Position numbers and translations under genes: made by a program
Shown: one piece after another, positions 45,945 through 55,387 of the stretch
Layout: each line of letters opens with the position of its first letter
How positions within the stretch are numbered: the first letter of the stretch is position 1
Notes under the pieces: model-generated
Seen by the model: the letters and a program-made list of their open reading frames with translations, nothing else
Told to the model about the DNA's origin: nothing
The model's database searches: none
Assembly (NCBI RefSeq): GCF_035046485.1
Contig: NC_085136.1
Location: forward strand, 163,367,963 to 163,431,962
Source: Aedes albopictus
Taxonomy: Eukaryota > Arthropoda > Insecta > Diptera > Culicidae
DNA: 64,000 nt
Direction of reading: 5' to 3'

Positions 45945-46180
45945 TCATCCGGCGACACATAGATTCCGTCGTTTCAATCTCGATTTCAGGAAAGCCACAG
46001 TATTTGGTCCGGAAACAATAACAAATGCTCCTGCGGTGTGGTAGTGTCCAATTTCCTTCGCCAACACTTCGGAATTTTGATGTTCGAGGCTGCTCCTTGT
46101 CTCCGGCGAAGCAATGGCATCGCTGATATTTACATGCCTGAAAAACACACTTGTTGAAGCGTTAAACTGATCAGCATCGC
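45945..46180 (-). pseudogene. Possible decayed exon, unrecognised
   Basis: The minus strand has GTGTTTTTCAG at about 46150-46140, then a frame with protein-like texture (VNISDAIASPETRSSLEHQN, AGAFVIVSGPNTVAFLKSRL) to a stop at 45945. A different frame continues (QNQPPEYNKNRERNHLPYFI). No family recognised. Together with 43461-44037 it may belong to one decayed minus-strand gene. Confidence 0.3.
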
Positions 46181-46659
46181 CGCAATAAAACACAAACCTA
46201 AAGAATAATATTGATCAGCAGATATTTAGTTGCCGTCGCCTTACGAAGGGTTGACGGTGAGCGCCTTAATTACACTACTAAAATCCCATTCCATATCCGG
46301 TTGTTCATTCCGCTAAATGACGTGTAGCCTGTTGAATGGACTGAGGGCCTATCGGATTGGGTCTTCCTGGAACAAAATGCTTGACTGTGGCTGAAACTTA
46401 ACGTACGATTCCACAAACATGCTCTCACTCAAAGCGCGATTCCGTCATCAAAGAAGACCGTTTAGTGATGGTGAGGAGCAGCTCGAGTACTGGTAGGTGG
46501 ACCATTTTTTGTGGTGTTCAAGGAGCGGGTCCTCAGGGATGAATTGGCATTGATTCCTTTTAAGAAGTGCTTTCCAAACGCCGGAACGTGAAAAACTTCT
46601 AGGCGTAGCATTTCTGCTTCTGCTTGACGTTTCTATGTAAACAAACATTACTGAATAGG

Positions 46660-47235
46660 GTTTCCATGGCGCACCTCATTTTCTGAGTGGTGAAAAAAAA
46701 GATCACCATTGTTAGGGTAACCAAAAACTACTTCGCATGGGGGTTTTAATTTCAAAATGTGGTGAATTTACCGGTTTTTGAAAATTTGTAAGAAAATCAG
46801 GAGTGCATATAAAACAAATCTGAAAACGTCAATAATCTTAAAAAACATTCATCTTTCGAAGAAAAATATCAAAAAGGGGGGTTAGGTCAGACGGGAATGG
46901 TCTATTTACCTAGTGTGAGTTTAATCGATTTACTCAAATTTGGCTTATTGGGCGGAACTATAGTGGAATTGCTGGGAAATTGGGCGGAACTATAGTGGAA
47001 ACTATATGGGATTGCGTCAAAAGAACTCAATTTTGGGTAGTTTGGCGGTCCGTGTACGGAGAAACTGAAAAACTCAAAATTAGGTACTTTTAAACTCAAT
47101 TTTGAGTTCTTTTTCATCTCCCTTTTCATGCGCTTTTTCTACTGTTGTCAGAGAGTGAAGAGAGAAACAACCTAACTTTTGCAGTTCCGTGCGTCAAGCC
47201 AACACTGAGTTTCTAGCACACACTCAGCCAAATAA
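46660..47235. other. No gene; right member of the distant inverted repeat at 46880-46965
   Basis: Contains the inverse of 37560-37700. A repeated phrase, GGGCGGAACTATAGTGGAA, occurs twice at 46953-47001. ACTCAAAATT / AATTTTGAGT words recur at 47068-47110 and again at 47870-48065. Confidence 0.4.
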
Positions 47236-47583
47236 CCTTAAGATTTCCATAAGGCCCAACTTATGAAACGGCCTTTAAATAATTCATAATGATTCGGATG
47301 AATTTCATAAGGCAACGCTATGACGTAAAATCGTCTCACAGCTTGGCTTTTATTCATGTTTAGCAACATGGTATTCCCAAGCGTCGGTAGCCGTGTGGAT
47401 AAAACACGGGCTCGGTGATCCCGACGTTCATGGATCGAATCCAGTCTGCATCATTTTAAGATTTTTTTGTTCTTTTCATAAGTCTATCTTATGAAATTTG
47501 TCATATCAAGCACGATCAAATTTCATAAGGTATTCTTATGGCATCCATAAGAATTAATCATTTCAAATTTTCATAAGGTATTT
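47236..47583. mobile_element. Element with TTATGAAA/TTTCATAA subterminal repeats and a tRNA-like core
   Basis: CCATAAG, CTTATGAAA and TTTCATAAG words cluster on both sides of a tRNA-like segment (47381-47450). Exact ends are unclear because a CACAGA-end MITE starts at 47585. It looks like a composite of a MITE and a tRNA-derived sequence. Confidence 0.45.
47381..47450 (+). ncRNA. tRNA-derived sequence with A- and B-box-like motifs
   Basis: TAGCCGTGTGG resembles an A box, and GGATCGAATCC forms a plausible T arm (TGG stem, ATCGAAT loop, CCA). The acceptor ends do not pair, so it is a tRNA relic or SINE head, not a working tRNA. Confidence 0.5.
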
Positions 47584-47584
47584 C

Positions 47585-47837
47585 CACAGACAAACAGACG
47601 TAACACTTCGAACATTTTTCGATTCAAATCATAGTACCGGAAACCTGTTCGCCCAATACTAAAAGGACTGAGTTTGGCCGACCATCATTTAGGTGGCGGT
47701 AGTGAGCAAACGTCAAACTCGAACAAAAACGATGCGAGCGCCACGGGTGGGCAGTTGGCCAATTATCAAATATTTGAATGGACCGTTAAATCGGTGTACG
47801 ATGGGAAATGTGAGAGTGTTACGTCTGTTTGTCTGTG
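47585..47837. mobile_element. CACAGACAAACAGACG-end MITE, 7-bp TSD (GTATTTC)
   Basis: Ends CACAGACAAACAGACGTAAC and GTTACGTCTGTTTGTCTGTG are perfect 20-bp inverted repeats. GTATTTC is duplicated at 47578-47584 and 47838-47844. Confidence 0.92.
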
Positions 47838-48094
47838 GTATTTCGATGAATTTCGCTAGTTTTTTTCGCTGAGTGCAGTACTCAAATTTGAGTGAATACA
47901 ACCTAGTCAAAATTTCGGATGGGTGGAAAAAACTTAAAATTAGGTATTTTTTTCACATGGAAGCAAGCGGGAACAACCCAACAAAAATATCGATTCCATC
48001 AACTCAAAATTGGCTTGACGCACGCAACCCCGAAGTTGGGTGGAAAGAACTCACTTTTGGGTAGTTTCGTCTCTCCGTGTAAGCTTTAGGATAT

Positions 48095-48266
48095 GGCGCC
48101 ATCCACAAATTACGTAACGCTATAGAGGGAGGGGGGGGGGGTAGTATGGCCGAGCGTTACGGCCCATACAAAAAATTCTGGGTTTTCATACAAAAAAGCG
48201 TTACGGAGGGGGGAGGGGGGGTTGAAAAATGTCGATTTCAGCGTTACGTAATAAATGGATGCTGCC
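48095..48266. mobile_element. MITE of the TTCATAAA/ACGT-end family, 3-bp TSD (TAT)
   Basis: Ends GGCGCCATCCACAAATTACG and CGTAATAAATGGATGCTGCC. TAT flanks both sides (48092-48094 and 48267-48269). Interior GGGGAGGGGG runs and CCATACAAAA / TTTTCATACAAA as in its relatives. Confidence 0.8.
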
Positions 48267-48660
48267 TATGACATATACATTGTGAGAAGCTTACTCATTT
48301 GTGAGTAACTTTTTCTTATCGTGTAGCAAACAGTATAAGAACACCGTGAACGTGGTCCCGACTCGTTGACAGTTTTTTGTTAAACAAACAAAAACAATCG
48401 TTCTTGGTTTTTCCTGTTTCCAACTCAAATTAAATTGCTCTCTTTACGTAGTTTTAGTTACCGATAAATTTGTGTTACTACGTTTTAATAGTTCATGAGT
48501 GATTAGTGATCATAAGATTTCCAAGGCAGAAGATAAATTCGGTTGGAAAGAGAATAAAATCGCACTACAGGTTAGTAGGTTTTTGCTTTTGTTTTGTTTC
48601 TTACGCTACGCCTCTCACCAGCTAACACTGAAGTAAATCATCCTCCTCAAATCGCCTGAA
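48267..48660. other. No gene seen
   Basis: Unique AT-rich sequence, nothing recognised. Confidence 0.35.
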
Positions 48661-48662
48661 AT

Positions 48663-48929
48663 GATATCTAGATTGAGTTTAAATAAGGGCGAAAGTAACA
48701 TGAGCGAGTTCTCTTCATAGACTCTCTCTTCTTCAAATTAAAGTGACAAAATGCACGTATTGTTGAACTTTTTAGTCATAAATCGCTAGGTTGCGGTGCA
48801 ATCTAGCGTCTAAGCGTAAAAAAGTTCGATTGAATTTGCATCTTGTCACTTTAATTCGCAGAAGAGAGTCGATGAAGAGAATTCTCTCATGTTACTTTCG
48901 CCCTTATTTAAACTCAATCTAGATATCTT
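48663..48929. repeat. Foldback element with about 100-bp arms
   Basis: GATATCTAGATTGAGTTTAA and its exact inverse bound the unit. AGGGCGAAAGTAACATGAG pairs with CTCATGTTACTTTCGCCC, and AATTAAAGTGACAA with TTGTCACTTTAATT. Confidence 0.9.
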
Positions 48930-49257
48930 TGGGCATGATTGGTTTAGCTTTAGCCCACATTATGCGCATCGCGATTGAAGTTTGTATTTATGTATGGGAT
49001 TTTTTACATGAAAAAACATATTTTTCTGATTTTGTTTTTGAAAATTGCCTAAACCGATTGTATAGCACTGGAAGTGTGCAAAAAAACTGTCGAGAAACGC
49101 AAAGCGATCCGATTTTCAAAAAAAAAAAAGTTATACCCTTGGCATAAGCTCGGCAAGCCTCGTTGAATGAATATACGACTCGTGCTGTAAAATCTTTATT
49201 CTGCGCCTTGTTTCGTAAACTAATATTGTCACAAAACTCGGACACTTTGGTATTATA

Positions 49258-49333
49258 CTGCCGTGTGCAGCATAGTTGCCCATGTTAATAGGGATTCCCA
49301 TATAACATGGGACAACTATGCTGCGCACAGTAG
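49258..49333. repeat. Short hairpin CTGTGCGCAGCATAGTTG
   Basis: CTGCCGTGTGCAGCATAGTTG pairs with CAACTATGCTGCGCACAG, and CCCATGTTA with ACATGGG. It ends next to the pogo-like MITE. Confidence 0.7.
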
Positions 49334-49335
49334 TA

Positions 49336-49622
49336 CAGTAGACGTTCGATAACTGCAACATGTTCACGTTTCACTTACCGAATGAAATTCGATAACTGCA
49401 ACAACTGACAGACGTCAAAGAACTGTCAGTTGCTGCAGAATGCAGATAATGTGCATAAGTAAAACATCGCACTGCAACAAAAGTGCATGCCAAAAACATC
49501 GCATCGCTGGACATTTCGTTTTGACGGATAGCGGTGCGATAACTGCAAAATTGTTGCACTTAGCGGACTTGCAGTTAAAAAGCATTGCAGTTAAAGCGTT
49601 TGCACCGAGCGAACGTCTACTG
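49336..49622. mobile_element. Pogo-like MITE with CAGTAGACGTTCG ends, TA flanks
   Basis: Ends CAGTAGACGTTCGATAACTG and GAGCGAACGTCTACTG are inverted; TA flanks both (49334-49335 and 49623-49624). CAGTAG ends and TA duplication are typical of pogo/Tigger relatives. GATAACTGCAA words repeat inside. No transposase. Confidence 0.8.
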
Positions 49623-49646
49623 TAACCGTTTTGATAAATTCGATAT

Positions 49647-49986
49647 GGGCTTGTTCACAAATGTCATAACGCTGGAGGGGGTGCGTGGGTGTCCTTCGTG
49701 GCGTTACAGCTTGGGGAAGATTCATTTATTACGTCCATCGTTTTTCGGGATTTCTAGACCCCCCCTCCCCCCTCTGTCACGCTATTTTCCTATACCTTAT
49801 ACACGTACTGTCACACTTTCCTAGACACCCCCCCCCCCCCCTCCCCAAATGTTGGACGTAATTTATGAACGTTCCCTTGAACAAAAAAATTTCTCCCCAT
49901 ACAAACAGTGTTACGAAGGGGTGGCCACCGGTGGGTGGGTATCAAAATAGGCCAATTTTGGCGTTATGATATTTGTGAATGAACCC
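49647..49986. mobile_element. Element with GGGCTTGTTCACAAAT ends, itself interrupted
   Basis: Ends GGGCTTGTTCACAAATGTCA and TGATATTTGTGAATGAACCC are inverted, continued by TAACGC / GCGTTA. Flanking triplets are TAT and TGT. A second element (49714-49876) is nested in it. Without it the unit is about 174 bp. Confidence 0.75.
49714..49876. mobile_element. GGGAAGATTC..ACGTCC MITE, 3-bp TSD (TTG)
   Basis: Ends GGGAAGATTCATTTATTACG and CGTAATTTATGAACGTTCCC. TTG is duplicated at 49711-49713 and 49877-49879. Same subfamily as 54415-54573 and 61693-61847. Confidence 0.88.
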
Positions 49987-50456
49987 TGTAGCATATCATG
50001 TGTTGTCCTCTGTAATTGTCCGTGTTTAATTTTAGTACTAAAAATAAGCGAACTACAACTGATGCGGAAATATCATCAATATTCATCAAATACATTTATT
50101 ATTTATGGTCAACCAAAGCACACTGTGACAAACGAAGAAAATGAGATTTGTTCCGGCCTTATATAACTTAGCATTAAGGAAAGCTCATTAGATTTCTCCT
50201 CACCAATAGATTTATTCATTATTCCACGTTTAACTCGCAATGATCTACAGTGACAGCCAGAGTTAGTACAAGTTTCTTCAACAACATTTTAAGAATATGT
50301 AATTAAATATGCCTAATATTTAAGTTAGTTATTTCGACGTATACATATTTTGGTGCCAGAAATTAAATTTAAGGTACATATTTTTTTAAAATATTTTCAA
50401 ATAATGTAACTTAACAGTCAAATATACTCCATTCTTTACATTTTCAGGCTTTATAA

Positions 50457-51422
50457 ATGGACAAAAGTTGTGAGATAATCGATTTGTGCGTCAAATCCGA
50501 AAAATCTGATGATACATCCACGACAATTCCTTTTGAGACGAATTCAGATGTAGATGCACAACCGCAAGTCCCTGAAATAGTTGAAAATGAGATATGCAAT
50601 ATAAACGGCACTAGTAACAGAGAACGTACCGAACAGTGGATACACGAACAAACCACTATCATACCTCCTCCACTACCACCCATCGAAAGTTATCCGTTGG
50701 AAAATCCAATCTGCAGCATAAACAATCGTATAAAACGAGATTACACTGAGCAGTGGGTAACCGAACAGAGAACTATTGTTACTACTCCGCCTAAGCCGCT
50801 TTTAACCGAAGGCTCACTCGAGCAAACGACGGCTTTGGAAACTCACGGTCAGGATGTAGTTGGAGCGATTCCCATCGAAATCACTGAACTGGTCAACAAG
50901 GAGTGTGCCATAAAGCTAATCAACCATTTAGTCATCTACGCCTTCACTAAAGTAACTGAGGCTGATTTACACAGAAAATTGATCTCCGTCACCCCCGATA
51001 TAGATCCTCAGATTAATTACCGCACCAATATTGGGTTTCGGTGCGTCTACGAACGCTGTGTGGTGCTCTTCTATGAAGCGCTGCTGGATCTGACTGAAAT
51101 ATTGCATAATTTTACTCCGCCACATCAGGAAATCGTTATCTTGTGGATGTACAACACGGTCGAAAACATAACCAAGGCCCACGGCGTAGATAGCAGTTTC
51201 ATGCGGCGGGAAAGGTACCTCGAAGTCCTGCTGAGAGATTTCTCAAACAGCCAGAGTGAGATTCCAGATCCGAGAAACATCTTCTTCAACATCTGCCGTA
51301 AAATGCAGCCAACAACCATGGTGCCAGTCGGAAACCAGGGCCCAACGATGACCTCTGAAGGACCCCCAAAGCCGAAAAGGACGAGGCGACCTCGAACCAG
51401 AAAACCCAAGCAGACAGTATAG
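50457..51422 (+). CDS. Unrecognised 321-aa protein with a basic C-terminal tail
   Basis: The complete frame starts with ATG in good context (ATAAATGGAC), ten bases after a TACATTTTCAG splice acceptor, so a 5' untranslated exon probably lies upstream. It ends at TAG 51420-51422. There is no signal peptide or membrane segment. The N-terminal 130 residues are acidic and low in structure and carry a repeated module: EICNING..RTEQWIHEQTTI at about 46-70 and PICSINN..YTEQWVTEQRTI at about 83-107. Residues about 150-280 look helical (LINHLVIYAFTKVTEADLHR, YEALLDLTEILHNF). The tail PKRTRRPRTRKPKQ is a likely nuclear localisation or nucleic-acid-binding signal. It converges on AAR2, 1.4 kb away. Codon use and the long open frame argue for a real gene. 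I cannot name the family; a nuclear protein is only an inference from the tail. Confidence 0.75.
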   Translation: MDKSCEIIDLCVKSEKSDDTSTTIPFETNSDVDAQPQVPEIVENEICNINGTSNRERTEQWIHEQTTIIPPPLPPIESYPLENPICSINNRIKRDYTEQWVTEQRTIVTTPPKPLLTEGSLEQTTALETHGQDVVGAIPIEITELVNKECAIKLINHLVIYAFTKVTEADLHRKLISVTPDIDPQINYRTNIGFRCVYERCVVLFYEALLDLTEILHNFTPPHQEIVILWMYNTVENITKAHGVDSSFMRRERYLEVLLRDFSNSQSEIPDPRNIFFNICRKMQPTTMVPVGNQGPTMTSEGPPKPKRTRRPRTRKPKQTV

Positions 51423-51653
51423 ATAAATACCTATAGTTCTTAAGAGTGACTAAATGATTGAGATTAAACGGGATGAACGCAAATGTGCAACATGTGAAAC
51501 CATAACTCTGCCTTATAGGAACAAAGTTGTATTAGTACTTAGCATAGCAAATTATTTGAATTAACAAATGCCTAAGATTAGTTTTAAACATCGTAAGTCA
51601 CACCATGACTGGTATGAATTCTTTCCAATATCTTTGTATTTACAAAGTTTTAT

Positions 51654-51659
51654 AATAAA
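51654..51659 (+). terminator. Poly(A) signal of the 321-aa gene
   Basis: AATAAA, 231 bp after the stop. Confidence 0.65.
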
Positions 51660-51725
51660 ATCCTTTTCTTTCTTTCTAAAATATTCTCGATTTTTTATTT
51701 CAGTGGATCCTGAAAAACTTTGAAT

Positions 51726-52200
51726 TAAGCTCTTCTTCTTCTTGGCGTAACGTCCCAACTGGAACAAAGCAAGGTTGCGACCATTCATTTGCAAAGATTT
51801 ACATTCATTTGCTATTATCTCAGCTCAGAAGCATGGTATCGAAAAACAGTGTATGGATGAATTTAACCTTGTAGTTTTATCTGAAAGTTGCCCGAATAAC
51901 ATTGGGGTCGCAAACGTATCCCAAAGTCGTGAGCGAGCTGTGAAGGCAACTCTCCACACGGTGAATGTAAATTTCATTCACGCTGTGGAAAGTTGCCTTC
52001 ACAGCTCGCTCACGACTTTGGTATGCGTGTGCGATCCCAATGTTATTCGGCAAACTTTCAGATAAAACTACAAGGTTAAATTCATCCATACATTGTTTTT
52101 CGATAGCATGCTTCTGAACTGAGATAATAGTAAATGAATGTAAATCTTTGTAAATGAATGGTCGCAAACTTGGAACAAAGTCTGTTCCTCAGCTTGCTGG
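51726..52200 (-). mobile_element. SINE-like (Feilai-related) 3' piece, split by a palindrome
   Basis: CTTCTTCTTCTTGGCGTAAC at the left and CAGCTTGCTGGTTAACAG at the right look like the antisense tail and body of a Feilai-related repeat. The 397-bp palindrome at 51773-52169 lies between them. No target duplication was fixed. Confidence 0.5.
51773..52169. repeat. 397-bp palindrome with mirrored open frames
   Basis: TTGCGACCATTCATTTGCAA at the left is mirrored as TTGTAAATGAATGGTCGCAA at the right, and the two halves pair along their full length with scattered mismatches. Each strand therefore reads an almost identical 96-codon frame (MRPFICKDLHS.. and MRPFIYKDLHS..). This is a consequence of symmetry. 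Confidence 0.9.
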
Positions 52201-52829
52201 TTAACAGTACAAATTGCTAAATGTTTCATATTTACGCCGTAAATATGGGTACGTTGGCTTAAAATACATTTGGCATAACGGACGTTCTGCATAAAGTGTG
52301 ATTTATATTTTCTTCCGGAAGAAGAATCGAGAAACATGCTTCAATGGAAAGAAGCAAACTTGTGATGCATTAGACTGGTCCAAATATAAAAAATGTCGGG
52401 CATAATTATGTCTTTAGATGAGTAAACCTGTGGAAGATTCAGCTCAATCGGTCAAAGCTGGCGCAAATGTGTTGAAGCTTGTATGGAGTTCAGTACAAAT
52501 ATATGGGAAATATATTGCACCTGCCCAGTTAACAACTGATTAAGCTGAAACTTTCACAGATTGTTTTTCTCATCCAAAAGAACTATTCTTTAGGGTGCCC
52601 TGTGAATTTTTTTCGACATTTTCGTATTTGGGCCGGTCTATTGTGGATTTAGCACTAAATTGGTGTCGGAAGTAACTTAATTGACTTACGCTGCCTTTCC
52701 TATGCGTTAAACCAGTGACCATTCGGGGTTACTATCAGAATCGACAAGAAACCGTTTAGTTGTTTAAGAAAAACATGGAAGTCATCTATCATACAGTCAA
52801 GCCGAATGTTTTCATGGGTTTCATTATCT
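52200..52829. other. No gene seen; 3' flank of AAR2
   Basis: Unique sequence with a GCATAA-type repeat trace at 52255-52295. No AATAAA for AAR2 was identified on the minus strand here. Confidence 0.4.
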
Positions 52830-54031
52830 TTACTCGACATCCACCACAGTTGGCAAGTCCTCCGGATCTTCTTCGAATAAATTTTCAAACCTCCAAAGTA
52901 ACGTACCTTTCAAACTTTTCTCCAAGCTTTGAGCCGCAGCGGTAATGCCGGCGTGATAGCTGTTCAGGAGCAATCTCCGCACGTCCAGGTAGACTGTGTT
53001 CGACTCCGTTTGCTCCATCAGTTCCACTGGCAGCTCGGGTAACTGGTACTGGAGTGCGGTCAGGTAATTGCGGAAAAAGCCACGGTATTCTTCCACTGCT
53101 TTCTCCGAGTTGCTTAGAAGCAGTAAGATTTTCCTCCAATGATTTAGTGACTCCACGGAATGTCCACTCAGGAACAGTACAAAGGAGAACTGAATCTCTG
53201 CGAATACGGCTTCCTCGCGCCCATCCTGAAGCAACTGATCAATTGCCGCTATGGAGTCCATGTGATGCTGAGAAATTTCTGCAGGACTGGCGTCTTTGGG
53301 ACAGCGCGGAGGAAGCGTCGTAAAACGTGGTGCCGAACCCGGGAGTGTCTTAAGATTGGGAAGCAATTCCTCTTCGTTCATAAGGGAGCGGATCTTGGAA
53401 AGTCGTGATGAATTGACGGTCGACAAGGGGGAATCTCCTCTCGGACGTTCCTCATCACTGCACGACATAAGCTCCACGGTATTACGAATCACTCCACACT
53501 CAGGAGAATGCCTTTGAACGGTTTCCGCTGTGATATTTCCGGTAAGTTTTCTCCACTTAACAAGTCCATCATAGTCATATGGCGCTAAGTACCTAAAATG
53601 GAACATCCTCGTGAATCCATTCTCACATAATAAACAAGAACAAACGCTTACCTATCCAGATTCTTCAGGTTTTCTCGAATTCTACAAAGCTCCTCCTCGA
53701 CATCATCGTGGATTCGGGGCTTTAGTTCTTCCCTCTCGTTGTCCCATTCCCGGACAATAATTTCACCGCGTCGGAAAAAGTGTACAAACCCCACACGGGG
53801 TGCAGCATCCCCGTACGGGCCCTGGGATGCACAGTACACAAAGTGCACTCCTTCCGGGATCATTTTTACGCCGCGAAAATTCTCTCCCACCACAAAAGAC
53901 CACTGGTCGATCCCGAACTCGGTCCCGGGCGGAACGCCGGCAATGATTAAAACGGCACCATTTTCAAACAGTTTCAAGGCCGTATCGGGAGACATTGATG
54001 CCATCAGCGAAACGCCGGAAATTGCTTCCAT
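52830..54031 (-). CDS. AAR2: AAR2, U5 snRNP assembly factor
   Basis: AAR2 binds Prp8 and holds it in the cytoplasmic U5 snRNP precursor before Brr2 joins. Two exons: 54031-53652 (ATG at 54031) and 53592-52830 (TAA). The 59-bp intron 53593-53651 has donor GGATAG|GTAAGCG and acceptor CATTTTAG|GTACTTAG, phase 2. The product is 380 aa, against about 384 in human AAR2. The N-terminal beta domain has the family hallmark FENGAVLIIAGVPPGTEFGI at about 23-42 and HFVYCASQGPYGDAAPR. The C-terminal half is alpha-helical (AEIQFSFVLFLSGHSVESL, LPELPVELMEQTESNTVYLD). A disordered linker with DEERPRGDSP joins them. No frameshift or stop. A start within 20 bases of the alternative frame at 53606 is only intron read-through. 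Confidence 0.96.
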
Positions 54032-54326
54032 GGTTTAGATTTGGGTTGAACAAAAATTGAGATTATTAGAAAAATTGTTCAATAACATTCAGAACGCAAA
54101 GCACTGCAGAAAACTCGCAAAACTATTTTTGTTTACAAAACATTACCAAAAGTTTATTATGACAAAAATGTCAAGATTGGGTGGGAGTGCGCTCATAAGT
54201 CCCACACTGAAAATAAAATGTCACGAATTTTGTGTACACCGTATACGCTTACAAATATTTATTATGCTTTTGGTCGAAATACGAAGTGACCGAACGTGCG
54301 AAAATTGATTTTTAACCTATAGGTAT

Positions 54327-54690
54327 TGTCGTCGCGGTTGAAACCCGAAGTTTCCTCACACCCGACTATCGAATTTTCTCAAAATCTATAGGTCAAACCT
54401 AACGTCGGACGTAGGGGAAGATTCAAATATTACGTCCATCGTTTTTCGGGATTTCTAGACCCCCCCTCCCCCCTCTGTCACGCACTTTTCCTATACCCAA
54501 TACACGTACTGTCACACTTTTCTAGACCCCCCCCCCCTCCCCCAAATCATGGACGTAATTTTTGAACGTTCCCTAGTGCGCTGGACAGCGGACCTGGCCC
54601 TCTATCCAGCGCATTGTGCCCGACGAACGTCCGACACACGGTTTAGGAGAAACATCGATTTTCGCGTGTCATAAATTCCGATTTTCAACT
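54327..54690. mobile_element. CAGTTGAAA-end MITE, copy 2, with a nested insertion
   Basis: It matches 23892-23999 plus 27953-28049 closely (CGGTTGAAACCCGAAGTTTC, CTGGCCCTCTATCCAGCGCA). It lacks the 3.9-kb insertion of copy 1 and instead has a 159-bp insertion at 54415-54573. Confidence 0.85.
54415..54573. mobile_element. GGGAAGATTC..ACGTCC MITE, 3-bp TSD (TAG)
   Basis: Ends GGGAAGATTCAAATATTACG and CGTAATTTTTGAACGTTCCC. TAG is duplicated at 54412-54414 and 54574-54576. The uninterrupted site is visible in copy 1 of the host MITE at about 23977-23990 (GGACGTAGTGCGC). Confidence 0.93.
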
Positions 54691-54701
54691 GCACGAACAA
54701 T

Positions 54702-55162
54702 ATACGGTAAAAATTCTGCACGCAGGATGGAACTCACCGTTTGGTGGCGCCAACCGATTGCGATCCCCAAGAAACGTCAAAATTCGAATCGGTTATTTGT
54801 GCCCGCCGCCGCCATTACCGCTCGCGGATAAGTGGATAGATGACAGGTGGTGGAAAGTGTTTCGCTTCGATTCGCACCTCATCATCAGATGTGAAGTAGT
54901 GTAGTGGTAAAGCAGAAGACCATGAATCTCAAGGTCCTGGTATCGAATCTTGGTGTTGCGGGGGTACACTTTTTTATTTTTTTTTGTTTTGAAAATATCA
55001 AAATGTTGACAATATTTTATGAATTGAAGTGCACTTCCAGTAAAACTTAAGAGGCATTGGATGTTCTTTTTCAAATGATTTTTAGATGTTAACAAACTGT
55101 TTGGACAGTAGTGCGAATTCAAGTGCCAATCTGTTCATATCAGAGTGCAGATTTTTTACCGT
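54702..55162. mobile_element. ACGGTAAAAATTCTGCAC-end element with tRNA-like core
   Basis: Left TACGGTAAAAATTCTGCAC and right GTGCAGATTTTTTACCGTGTA are inverted. Inside is a tRNA-like segment at 54895-54965. The rest is non-coding. The target duplication was not resolved. Confidence 0.6.
54895..54965 (+). ncRNA. tRNA-derived sequence with A- and B-box-like motifs
   Basis: TAGTGGTAAAGC resembles an A box and GGTATCGAATC a B box, 40 bp apart as in tRNA genes. The T arm is imperfect and the acceptor stem does not pair. It is taken as a tRNA relic or SINE head. Confidence 0.5.
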
Positions 55163-55387
55163 GTACTTAGAAATGTCGCAACTCAATTTGGATTAGTGCA
55201 TATTGTTGCTCTTAATTAGCTTAATGATGAGCAACAGAAAAAATAGATTCAAATTTACTTCGCAGCTGCAACTTCGCATGTGCTTCTAGCGACGACTTCG
55301 ATTTGGTGGTGCGACGATAATATTAGGGTAATGACCCGAATAAAAAATATAGTAGAAAAACCGAACGTTGTATTGTTACAGTACTAT

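Noticed and set aside
47381..47450. Functional tRNA gene
   Set aside because: A and B boxes are visible but the acceptor stem cannot pair; kept only as a tRNA-derived sequence.
47674..47859. 61-codon frame on +
   Set aside because: Lies within a 7-bp-TSD MITE; similar frames in other copies are not conserved.
51775..52167. Two 96-codon frames on opposite strands
   Set aside because: They arise from the symmetry of one palindrome; not separate genes.
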